Assembly: GCA_007127615.1 (NCBI GenBank)
Contig: SKZB01000478.1
Span: 1-5,883 of the forward strand
Source: Phycisphaerales bacterium
GTDB lineage: Bacteria; Planctomycetota; Phycisphaerae; Phycisphaerales; SM1A02
Length of the DNA stretch: 5,883 nucleotides
Direction: 5' to 3'
This document shows, in pieces, positions 1-5,883 of this stretch; position 1 is the stretch's first letter, and the number at the start of each line of letters is the position of its first letter. The notes under the pieces were generated by a model. The model saw only the letters and a program-made list of their open reading frames with translations, made no database searches and was not told where the DNA came from. Both the position numbers and the translations under genes were made by a program.

Positions 1-592
1 AGATCGGCTGCGCGGTGAAATCGTGCCGAAACATCATGCTCAACAGGTACGCCAGGGCGACCAGCGGGGTGGTGAAACAGACGACGGTGCTGGCGAAGAC
101 CTTGTTGTAGAAGTAGTTACACCAGGTTGCGGCGACGAAACCGATGATCACGGCGCTGATTCCGAAGACGAGCACGGGCGTGTGCATCGGGTCGCGAACC
201 GTCTGGATGACGCCGTGCATCTCGACCAGCAGGAAGACGAGCGCCATGTAGATGGCCGCCAGCATCATCGCCGCGGCGGCGCCGAGAAACTTGCCGATCA
301 CGCAAATCGGTCGGGTCCCCGGCTTGGAGACGACCGTCAGCGCGGTTCGATTCTCAATCTCTCGGTTCAGCACGCTGGTGGCGATGAAGGACGCCAGCAG
401 GGCCGAAGCGAGAAAAACCGTCGCCAGGCCCATGTCAATCAACATCTTCTGATCATCGTCCATCGTGAAGGCCGCGATCGGATTGCACAGGATCAGGGCG
501 ATGGTGGCGACCACCAGCACGACGAGCATGATCGGCTGCCGGATGGACTCAAAGAACGTGTTGCGGATAATGGCAAGCGTCTGTTCAAGCAT
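1..592 (-). CDS. ABC-2 type transporter permease (partial, C-terminus beyond left edge)
   Basis: This is the N-terminal 197 residues of an integral membrane permease of the ABC-2 family (NosY/NatB-like), which would form the membrane channel of an ABC exporter; the substrate cannot be told. The protein begins MLEQTLAIIRNTFFESIRQP, the usual amphipathic start of this group. Hydrophobic segments lie at about residues 18-36, 54-74, 99-123, 138-158 and 166-188. The motif DDDQKMLIDMG (45-55) and the loop REIENRTALTVVSKP (77-91), followed by GKFLG, are hallmarks of planctomycete ABC-2 permeases as I remember them. The ATG at 590-592 is the first possible start, because an in-frame TGA lies four codons upstream; no good Shine-Dalgarno sequence is visible. 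The reading frame stays open to base 1. The gene is divergent from the SPFH operon, and its ATPase partner may be the gene starting at 5784, or one beyond the left edge. Family confidence is high; specificity is unknown. Confidence 0.9.
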   Translation of the reverse strand, partial: MLEQTLAIIRNTFFESIRQPIMLVVLVVATIALILCNPIAAFTMDDDQKMLIDMGLATVFLASALLASFIATSVLNREIENRTALTVVSKPGTRPICVIGKFLGAAAAMMLAAIYMALVFLLVEMHGVIQTVRDPMHTPVLVFGISAVIIGFVAATWCNYFYNKVFASTVVCFTTPLVALAYLLSMMFRHDFTAQPI

Positions 593-758
593 GCAGGGGT
601 CTCAGGCGGGCCGCTGGAGAAGGGGCTTCGGACGAGAAGCAAGCGGGTAGCGTACCCGATGAGGGAGAATTTCTGCCGATTCATCGAACCTGAATTGGAG
701 CATCATACGTATCGAAGCTCGTTCGCGTTCGACTGAAACTCTCAGCCGGCGCGGATTT

Positions 759-814
759 GTGCCTCCGGCACGGGTGAAAGGTGGAAGGGCAACCCTCTCA
801 CTCCCCGCGGGAGT
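759..814. repeat. Cluster of three short inverted repeats
   Basis: Three small hairpin-forming inverted repeats follow one another: GTGCC-TCC-GGCAC at 759-771, AGGG-CAA-CCCT at 786-796, and ACTCCC-CGC-GGGAGT at 800-814. Each arm pair is a perfect match with a three-base spacer. None is followed by a run of T, so they do not look like terminators. They could be part of a dispersed repeat element, protein binding sites, or structure in an mRNA leader. Short stems like these also arise by chance in GC-rich DNA. Confidence 0.45.
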
Positions 815-874
815 CTCAACATGTCCCCTGAAGTTCGCTGGACCGCCCAGGTCGCGATACGATACGCCGCTTTC

Positions 875-904
875 GAATCTCCGATGCCCGCGGGCATCGG
901 ATTC
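875..904. repeat. Perfect 20-bp palindrome with extended arms, possible operator or REP-like element
   Basis: CCGATGCCCGCGGGCATCGG at 881-900 is a perfect 20-bp palindrome. Beyond it the arms continue as GAATC (875-879) and GATTC (900-904, overlapping the last G of the core), giving a longer stem if two bases are bulged on the left arm. The core ends 42 bases before the ATG of the SPFH operon. A dyad in this position could be an operator for a dimeric repressor; equally it could be the stem of a REP-like dispersed repeat, since the following bases (GATTCACGCCTCGGTATGACG) resemble the style of such repeats. As RNA it would fold as a seven-base-pair GC-rich stem with a CGCG loop, without a T-run. 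The function is not decided by sequence. Confidence 0.6.
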
Positions 905-942
905 ACGCCTCGGTATGACGAACAGGAACACGGAACCTCACC

Positions 943-3180
943 ATGAGGATTGACCATTTCGCTTATCAGCGCGGAACCCAGGCCGCTGGTTTCGGCCTGT
1001 TGTTGCAGGCGGCATTCGGCCTGACACTGCTGCTCTTCGGTCTCCTGGCCGGGGATACCACGTTCACCTTTGCCTCGGTCTACGTCCTGCTCGGGCTGCT
1101 GGTCTGGCTTTCGCTGGTCATCATTTTTCAGCAGCACAAGTTGGAAAGACTCGAAGCGCTGGAGGAAGATGAGCTTGCCGCGGCCCGGGAGGGCACCAGT
1201 TCGATCTTCGACGCCTCGGACGAGCAGCGCGTCGCCGCCCGGCGCCTCGGCCTCATGCACAAATGGATGATGCCGATCGTCAGTCTCGCCATCGCAGCGG
1301 GCTTGATCATCGGTTCGGTGGCGATGATTTTCCGAATGGGCCGGATCGACGCCGCGGATCTGGAGCAAATCAAGCCGTTGGCGCTCACCGGCCAGGTGGG
1401 GTGGGGGATCGCCGTCTGCCTGGCCTTCGCGTTGGTCTCGTTCATCTTCTCGCGTTTCATCGCCGGCATGGCCAAACAGGAAGCGTGGCAGAATCTGCGG
1501 GGCGGGGCGGGGTACATGGTCGGCAACGCCCTGGTCCTTCTCGCCATTGCGGTTGGATTGGGCTTCCGAATCTTCGGCAACGACAACGTCATGGTCATCA
1601 TCGGGTGGATCATCCCCGGCTACATGCTGATCATTGCCGTCGAGATCGTTCTGAACTTCGTTCTGAACCTCTATCGCCCGCGCATCCCGGGTGAAGTGCC
1701 CCGGCCGGCGTACGACTCCAAACTGCTCAGTCTGCTCGCCGCGCCGGATTCGATCGTCCGTTCGCTCAACGAGGCGGTCAACTATCAGTTCGGCTTTGAT
1801 ATCAGCAGTTCCTGGGGGTACCAGCTACTGCTCCGCAGCATCGGCTGGCTCGTGCTGCTCGGGGTGATGGTCATCGTTCTGCTGAATACGATGGTCGTGG
1901 TCGAACCGCATCAGCAGGCGATTCGCCTGCGCCACGGAGAGATCGTGGGCGAAGTGCACGGGTCGGGGATCATGTGGAAGTGGCCCTGGCCGCGGGACAC
2001 GGCCGCGATTTATGACGTCGAACGCGTCCGGGAGCTGGAACTCACCGGCCGGAGACCACGTCCGGATGATCTGCACCAGTGGTCGCGGGGCGTGAATCTC
2101 TGGTCCCACCGACACGAGGAGCTCTTTCGCCCCTTCCTCGTCGGGGCCATGCGGATTGACGAGGAGCTGGACGACTTCGACGAGTTCGAAGGCCTCGGCC
2201 CTGAGCCCGCCGATGCGGAGGAATTTGCTGATCTGATCGGCGGGACGGGCGGCACGGATTCCCCGATGGCGGGCGCAACGGCAGCGGCCGCGAACCTCGA
2301 AGAAGTCACGCGCGTCTATTCGCTGCTCGATGCGGAAATCATCATGCAGTACCGGATTCGATCGGACGCGGACGGCCGGGGACTGCTCGATTACCTGAGT
2401 TTCGCGCCGGACGTGCCGCCCGTTTCGCTGCGCCGCACCCAGCGCTCGACGCGCCAGGACATCATGCGGCATCTGGCCCTGCGGGAAATCTCAAACCATC
2501 TGGCGGACCTCTCGCTGGACGAAGCGCTCTCGAGGAATCGGCGTGATCTGGCGCGAACGCTTCGAGAAAAGGTGCAGCGGGCGTTCGATGAGATCAATGC
2601 CGGGGTGGAAGTGCTGGCCATCAACATGCCCATGATGCGGCCTTCGGGCGATGTGGGGGCGGAGTTCCACGAACTGGCCTTTCGGCGGCAGTCGCGCCTG
2701 GAACACGTCGCGCGGGCCGAGCGCAGCGTCGTCACACAACTGGCCACGCTCGTGGGGGATCCCGAAACCGGACGGCGCGTGATGCAGGAACTGGACGAAT
2801 ATGACCAACTGCGCGACGAGCTGGGCTCCCAGCATGAAGATGTGGTTGAAAAGCGTCAGGCGATCGAAAACCTGCTGCTCGAAAGCAGCGGCCTGGCCGG
2901 TACGTCGATTCGATTGTCGGAAGCGAATCGCTGGAATGAGTTAATGACGCAGCGCGCCCAGGCCGAACGGGTGCGCAGTCTGTTCGGCGCGTATTCCGCG
3001 TCACCCCGGTTGTACGAGCAGCGTGAGATCATGCGCGTGTACTCCGAATCGCTTCGCGGCGTGCGCAAGTACCTCGTGGGCATTGATCCGGAACGCGCGG
3101 AAATCGATCTGGAACTCAAGGAACTCAGTCCGCTTGTTGACTTCAGTCTCGCCGTTGGCGAGGGAGACGGGAACGAATGA
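943..3180 (+). CDS. Polytopic membrane protein fused to an HflK-like SPFH (Band 7) domain
   Basis: This 745-residue protein joins a membrane domain to an SPFH domain, and is probably a scaffold or cage subunit of a membrane complex. Hydrophobic segments lie at about 16-36, 42-62, 110-130, 153-173, 190-211, 216-243 and 299-319. Seven segments with the basic loops (63-109, 174-189, 244-298) inside would place the SPFH domain outside the cytoplasm, as in HflK. The loop before the last segment holds YDSKLLSLL and NYQFGF, which I associate with SPFH proteins of the PVC group. The Band 7 domain starts at about 316 (VVVEPHQQAIRLRHGEIVGE) and resumes with LLDAEIIMQYRI (461-472) after an acidic, Gly/Ala-rich insert (about 369-455). 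A charged helical region (580-690) leads to LYEQREIMRVYSESL (690-704), which matches the HflK C-terminal motif. Ordinary HflK is about 400 residues with one membrane segment. An in-frame TGA at 916-918 makes the ATG at 943 the first possible ATG; its ribosome binding site (GGAA, 932-935) is weak. It is the first gene of the operon and overlaps the next by ATGA. Confidence 0.85.
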   Translation: MRIDHFAYQRGTQAAGFGLLLQAAFGLTLLLFGLLAGDTTFTFASVYVLLGLLVWLSLVIIFQQHKLERLEALEEDELAAAREGTSSIFDASDEQRVAARRLGLMHKWMMPIVSLAIAAGLIIGSVAMIFRMGRIDAADLEQIKPLALTGQVGWGIAVCLAFALVSFIFSRFIAGMAKQEAWQNLRGGAGYMVGNALVLLAIAVGLGFRIFGNDNVMVIIGWIIPGYMLIIAVEIVLNFVLNLYRPRIPGEVPRPAYDSKLLSLLAAPDSIVRSLNEAVNYQFGFDISSSWGYQLLLRSIGWLVLLGVMVIVLLNTMVVVEPHQQAIRLRHGEIVGEVHGSGIMWKWPWPRDTAAIYDVERVRELELTGRRPRPDDLHQWSRGVNLWSHRHEELFRPFLVGAMRIDEELDDFDEFEGLGPEPADAEEFADLIGGTGGTDSPMAGATAAAANLEEVTRVYSLLDAEIIMQYRIRSDADGRGLLDYLSFAPDVPPVSLRRTQRSTRQDIMRHLALREISNHLADLSLDEALSRNRRDLARTLREKVQRAFDEINAGVEVLAINMPMMRPSGDVGAEFHELAFRRQSRLEHVARAERSVVTQLATLVGDPETGRRVMQELDEYDQLRDELGSQHEDVVEKRQAIENLLLESSGLAGTSIRLSEANRWNELMTQRAQAERVRSLFGAYSASPRLYEQREIMRVYSESLRGVRKYLVGIDPERAEIDLELKELSPLVDFSLAVGEGDGNE

Positions 3181-4229
3181 ATAAGTCACTGGTCATCGGA
3201 ATTGGAATCTTTCTTCTGGTACTGTTCGTCCTGTTCAGTACGACGTACTCGGTGTCGTTCCACGAGGTGGCGATCAAAAAGACCTTCGGCCAGAGCACGG
3301 AAGACAGCGTTGTCCGCGAAGCGGGTCTTCGGTTCAAGCTGCCGATCTTCGCCGATCAGATCACCAAGTACGACACGCGCCTGCAGTTGCTGGAATCGCC
3401 CTTCGAGACGATTCCCACGGCGGACGGGCAACAACTGGTGGTCGACGCCTATCTGCTGTGGCAGGTTGATGCGGATGCGGATGGCCCGCTGCGTTTTGAC
3501 AAGTCCTACCAGTCGCTGGAAGGGGCGGCGTTGGCGATCCGGGATCGTTTCATCACGGCTCTCAACGCCGGACTGAGCCAGTACCGATTCGACGAGTTGA
3601 TCGGCGCTGAAGGACGTCTGGAGGAAGCCGAGCAGGCCATCCTGAATGAACTCCGGCCGTTGCGTGATGAAGGGATCGTCGCCCGCACGGTCGGCATCAG
3701 CCGCATGCAACTGCCCTCCGCGGTCACCACCGCCGTGCTCGGTCGCATGAATGCAACGCGCGAGACGCTGGCCGACGCGGAGCGGTTCAAGGGCCAGGCC
3801 GAAGCGGAACGGATCGAATCCGAAGGCCGCACCATGGCCGAGCGTATCATCACCTTTGCCAACCAGCGGGCGGAAGAGATTCGCGCGACCGGCAACCGGG
3901 AGGCGGAAATCTTCATTCGCGAGATGGCCCAGCACGAAGATCTGGCGGTGTTCCTTGTCTATCTCGATGCGCTTGAAGCATCGCTTTCTGATCGCACCAC
4001 GCTGATTCTTGAAGGTCACCGCGAGCCGTGGAATCTGATGCGACTCAGCACGCCCACCAATTCCCGTGGCATCCCGGGTGCCGGCGAGGAAGTTGAACTC
4101 GTCGAAACCGTCACCAACGGGCAGCATGACAACGGCAGCGCCTCACCCGATGGCGAAGTCGATTCCGAGAAGAACGATCTTGACTCTGAATCATCGGACG
4201 ACGAGTCCGATGCGGAGAAAGGGCAGTAA
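3177..4229 (+). CDS. HflC-like SPFH/Band 7 membrane protein
   Basis: This 350-residue protein resembles HflC, the smaller partner of HflK, which in other bacteria forms a membrane cage that modulates the FtsH protease. A signal-anchor segment lies at about 5-22 and is followed directly by the SPFH domain (YSVSFHEVAIKKTFGQ at 24-39, LRFKLPI at 51-57, VVDAYLLWQV at 88-97). The coiled-coil part has the HflC pattern RMNATRETLADAERFKGQAEAERI (191-213) and EEIRATGNREAEIF (233-246). It ends with LAVFLVYLDALEASLSDRTT (256-275), equivalent to the HflC end where the chain enters the cage roof. Residues 301-350 form an extra acidic, Ser-rich tail (17 Asp/Glu against 2 Lys) not found in typical HflC. The ATG overlaps the stop of the preceding gene (ATGA), with GGGAG at 3162-3166 as ribosome binding site, so translation is probably coupled. 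The next gene starts three bases after its stop. The gene name hflC would fit by homology, but the context is not the classical hflX-hflK-hflC one. Confidence 0.87.
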   Translation: MNKSLVIGIGIFLLVLFVLFSTTYSVSFHEVAIKKTFGQSTEDSVVREAGLRFKLPIFADQITKYDTRLQLLESPFETIPTADGQQLVVDAYLLWQVDADADGPLRFDKSYQSLEGAALAIRDRFITALNAGLSQYRFDELIGAEGRLEEAEQAILNELRPLRDEGIVARTVGISRMQLPSAVTTAVLGRMNATRETLADAERFKGQAEAERIESEGRTMAERIITFANQRAEEIRATGNREAEIFIREMAQHEDLAVFLVYLDALEASLSDRTTLILEGHREPWNLMRLSTPTNSRGIPGAGEEVELVETVTNGQHDNGSASPDGEVDSEKNDLDSESSDDESDAEKGQ

Positions 4230-4232
4230 CGC

Positions 4233-5747
4233 ATGGCTGATCCCATGGATCCAAACCATCCCGAAGACCGACCGGACGATGAGTCCGCCGCGCACGCCAA
4301 CGAGGAGGTGCCGGTCGAAGAACAGCCGATGGAAGTCGAGGCGCCCCGACGTGCGGCGTCGGCGCAGTTTGAAGTCGATGGGACCGTCGGATCGCAGGCC
4401 GAACTGCGCCTGGCGATGGATCCGGCGAACCAGTCGCTCGCCGATGCGTTGCGGCTCAGTTTCCGCGTTCTTCAGTTCGTGATCGTCATCCTGATCGGTT
4501 TGTTCATTCTGACCGGATTTCAGACCGTCGAGGAAGGACAGAGCGGCGTCCTCACGCGGTGGGGCAAAATCATCCCGGTGCAGGGGCAGGAAGCGTTGCC
4601 GCCCGGACTGCACTTCAGCCGATGGCCCTATCCGATTGGCGATTTTGTCATCGTCGATGTGGACAGCCGCACGGTTCGTTTCGACCGTGATCCGACGATC
4701 GGCGAACCGTTCTGGCCCCGCTTCTCCGGCACGATCGAGCAGGCCACACAGAACGCGAGTGTTGAGAGTCCGCTCCGGCCGAACGAGCACGGTTTCGTCC
4801 TGACGGCCGAAGGCGATATTGCCCATCTGCAGTTGAACGCCCGGTATCAGATCAGCAGCCCGGTGGAGTTTCTCAGCCAGGTGCGTGAGTCGGATGCTGA
4901 CCGAATCGTCCAGCTCGCGCTGCAACGCGCGGTGATCCATGAGGTCACACCGCTGACGATTGAGCAGTTCATCAATCTCTCCGAAGATATCCGCGAACGT
5001 CTTCAACTCAACGCGCAGCGCACACTGAATGAAATTGAAAGCGGCATTCAGCTTGCGTCGGTCAACGTGCCCAATGCGTCCGTTCCGCTTGCCGTCCGTC
5101 GCTCCTTCACCGAACTGCAGAGTCAGCGCACGGAGGCAAAGCGTCGGATCGACCAGGCGCACCGGGACGCCGGTGAGCGCCTGGTGCGCGCAGCCGGAGA
5201 ACACTATCCCCACCTGGTGCGGAGCATCAACCGGTATGAAGACGCCATGCGGGCCGGTGATCAGGAGCGCGCCGATGAGCTCCTGGCCGCGATCCACGAA
5301 GAGTTTGATTCCCGCTCGTACTCGGGCCGTGTCGCGGAAACACTGGAGAATGCCCGTGCCTACCGCTCGCAGGTCGAATCAACGCTCGGCAACGAGGCGC
5401 GACGATTCCGCGGTTTGCTCGCCACCTTCGAGGATCATCCCGAAGTCGTTGTTCGCCGGCTGTGGTACGAAACGTACGCTCGAGTGCTGAGTGGACACGA
5501 CACGGAGGTTTTTTACGTGCCGCCTCAGGTCGGCAAGATCCGGATCGACCTGGCCGGACTGCACGAGATTCAGGAGCGTCGCCAGCGGCGCGATGTTGAA
5601 CGGCGGCGGGAACGCTCCCAGCGCGACTTCTACGACCGCGTCGGAGCGCCCATCATCGGCGTTCGCGAACTCGACCACGAAGGGCCCGGGCGTCAACTTC
5701 GTCGTGATGGCGACGGCTTGAGTCCGATCGGCCGCGGCACGCGTTGA
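4233..5747 (+). CDS. HflK-like SPFH/Band 7 membrane protein
   Basis: This 504-residue protein resembles HflK. An acidic, probably disordered N-terminal part (1-37) precedes one membrane segment at about 77-95. The SPFH domain then follows HflK closely: TVEEGQSGVLTRWGKI (98-113), LPPGLHFSRWPYPIGDFVIV (122-141), GFVLTAEGDIAHLQLNARYQI (187-207) and VNVPNASVPLAVRRSFTELQ (277-296). The helical region from about 300 to 400 is longer than in ordinary HflK by some 50 residues (about 315-370), and the usual end returns at EARRFRGLLATFEDHPEVV (388-406) and RRLWYETYARVLSG (408-421). The last 58 residues are Arg-rich (16 Arg against 11 Asp/Glu). By analogy the C-terminal part is outside the cytoplasm. 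AAAGGG at 4218-4223 lies nine bases before the ATG and supports this start over Met5. It is the third SPFH gene in the operon and a likely distant paralogue of the first one. hflK would be a reasonable label by homology; the partner protease is not in the window. Confidence 0.87.
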   Translation: MADPMDPNHPEDRPDDESAAHANEEVPVEEQPMEVEAPRRAASAQFEVDGTVGSQAELRLAMDPANQSLADALRLSFRVLQFVIVILIGLFILTGFQTVEEGQSGVLTRWGKIIPVQGQEALPPGLHFSRWPYPIGDFVIVDVDSRTVRFDRDPTIGEPFWPRFSGTIEQATQNASVESPLRPNEHGFVLTAEGDIAHLQLNARYQISSPVEFLSQVRESDADRIVQLALQRAVIHEVTPLTIEQFINLSEDIRERLQLNAQRTLNEIESGIQLASVNVPNASVPLAVRRSFTELQSQRTEAKRRIDQAHRDAGERLVRAAGEHYPHLVRSINRYEDAMRAGDQERADELLAAIHEEFDSRSYSGRVAETLENARAYRSQVESTLGNEARRFRGLLATFEDHPEVVVRRLWYETYARVLSGHDTEVFYVPPQVGKIRIDLAGLHEIQERRQRRDVERRRERSQRDFYDRVGAPIIGVRELDHEGPGRQLRRDGDGLSPIGRGTR

Positions 5748-5770
5748 GCGGGGGCGCGAAGCATCCTCCC

Positions 5771-5777
5771 GGAGAGG
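5771..5777 (+). promoter_or_regulatory. Ribosome binding site of the ABC ATPase gene
   Basis: GGAGAGG lies six bases before the ATG at 5784 and is the best Shine-Dalgarno sequence in the window; it decides the start of the ATPase gene. The 36-base gap to the preceding stop contains no terminator, so the ATPase is probably on the same transcript as the SPFH genes. CCTC at 5765-5768 could pair with GAGG at 5774-5777 over a five-base loop, but four pairs are too few to argue for control. Confidence 0.7.
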
Positions 5778-5783
5778 TATTGA

Positions 5784-5883
5784 ATGGTTCAGGCACAACG
5801 TGACAAACAGATCGTCAATGCCGTCGGCTTGACGAAGGTCTTCAAGGACTTCTGGATGCGGACCAAGGCCCGCGCCGTCGATC
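5784..5883 (+). CDS. ABC transporter ATP-binding protein (partial, N-terminus only)
   Basis: Only the first 33 residues are present before the right edge. The stretch VGLTKVFKDFWMRTKARAVD (14-33) fits the first strand of an ABC-type nucleotide-binding domain: a Leu-Thr-Lys start, an aromatic residue (Phe20) at the A-loop position that stacks on the ATP adenine, and Ala-Val-Asp just before the strand leading to the Walker A motif. The Walker A, Q-loop, signature and Walker B motifs would lie beyond the window, so activity cannot be judged. The form TKVFKDFW...AVD is common in ATPases that pair with ABC-2 permeases, which agrees with the divergent permease at the left edge. The start is set by GGAGAGG six bases upstream. 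The gene follows the third SPFH gene by 36 bases, probably in one operon. Confidence 0.75.
   Translation, partial: MVQAQRDKQIVNAVGLTKVFKDFWMRTKARAVD

Larger units (their letters stand above)
593..942. promoter_or_regulatory. Divergent intergenic region with inverted repeats
   Basis: This 350-base region separates the start of the minus-strand permease from the start of the plus-strand SPFH operon, so it should hold the promoters of both. I see no gene that I believe in here. It contains several inverted repeats (759-771, 786-796, 800-814 and 875-904), the self-complementary octamer CCCGCGGG twice (804-811 and 887-894), and an ATACGTAT palindrome at 705-712. I find no convincing sigma-70 promoter: TATGAT on the minus strand (complement of 702-707) could be a -10 box for the permease but has no matching -35, and TACGAT at 858-863 is a weak plus-strand candidate. 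No T-run follows any hairpin, so there is no intrinsic terminator. Confidence 0.6.

Noticed and set aside
702..707. Possible -10 box (TATGAT on the minus strand) for the permease
   Set aside because: No acceptable -35 sequence 16-18 bases upstream; a single hexamer is too weak to annotate as a promoter.
23..736. Plus-strand reading frame of 237 codons opposite the permease
   Set aside because: The translation is rich in His, Asp, Arg and Gln without any domain; it is the antisense shadow of the clearly recognisable permease frame.
602..931. Minus-strand reading frame of 109 codons with a GTG start between the divergent genes, ending 10 bases before the permease start
   Set aside because: No ribosome binding site, no recognisable domain, Arg/Pro-rich composition and inverted repeats inside it; more likely an open frame across repeat-like DNA.
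742..1368. Minus-strand reading frame of 208 codons covering the intergenic region and the start of the first SPFH gene
   Set aside because: Composition of a shadow frame (Gln, Asp, Arg, His), and it overlaps membrane segments of the real gene.
3186..4127. Minus-strand reading frame of 313 codons opposite the HflC-like gene
   Set aside because: Antisense shadow of a well supported gene; no recognisable motif.
4191..5297. Minus-strand reading frame of 368 codons opposite the HflK-like gene
   Set aside because: Long antisense frames are common in GC-rich coding DNA; the plus-strand frame carries clear SPFH motifs and this one carries none.
3177..5747. Flotillin, stomatin or prohibitin instead of HflC/HflK for the second and third SPFH genes
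   Set aside because: The coiled-coil pattern and the C-terminal motifs (YLDALEASLSDRTT and RRLWYETYARVLSG) fit HflC and HflK specifically, and the two occur side by side.
5748..5783. Possible terminator between the HflK-like gene and the ABC ATPase gene
   Set aside because: Only a four-base-pair stem is possible and there is no T-run.

Overview
The window looks like a piece of a GC-rich bacterial chromosome, most probably from the phylum Planctomycetota (Phycisphaerae-like). This rests on protein features I recognise from that group: the ABC-2 permease with the DDDQKMLIDMG and REIENRTALTVVSKP motifs, and an SPFH protein with a polytopic membrane domain carrying a YDSKLLSLL...NYQFGF motif. 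The assignment is from memory of families, not from a search. Coding density is high, and there are no RNA genes, CRISPR arrays or complete mobile elements.

Layout. Bases 1-592 hold the 5' part of an ABC-2 type permease gene on the minus strand, running off the left edge. Bases 593-942 are a 350-base divergent intergenic region with several inverted repeats, including a perfect 20-bp palindrome at 881-900. From 943 to the right edge there is one tightly packed plus-strand operon: a 745-residue protein with seven predicted membrane segments followed by an SPFH (Band 7) domain (943-3180); a 350-residue HflC-like SPFH protein (3177-4229, ATGA overlap with the first gene); a 504-residue HflK-like SPFH protein (4233-5747, three bases after the second); and, after 36 bases, the first 33 codons of an ABC transporter ATP-binding protein (from 5784) behind a strong ribosome binding site.

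How the genes may work together. HflK and HflC of other bacteria form a large hetero-oligomeric SPFH cage in the inner membrane around the FtsH protease. Here there are three SPFH genes instead of two. Two of them (first and third) are HflK-like at the C-terminus and share an extra helical stretch, and the middle one is HflC-like. The operon continues into an ABC ATPase and is divergent from an ABC-2 permease, so the gene set suggests a membrane-microdomain or cage complex linked to an ABC transporter or to membrane-protein quality control. No ftsH is visible in the window. The partnership of the ATPase with the divergent permease is inferred from position only.

The most interesting points are the three-gene SPFH set next to ABC transporter genes, the fusion of a polytopic membrane domain to an SPFH domain, the oppositely charged tails of the second and third SPFH proteins, and the structured divergent intergenic region.
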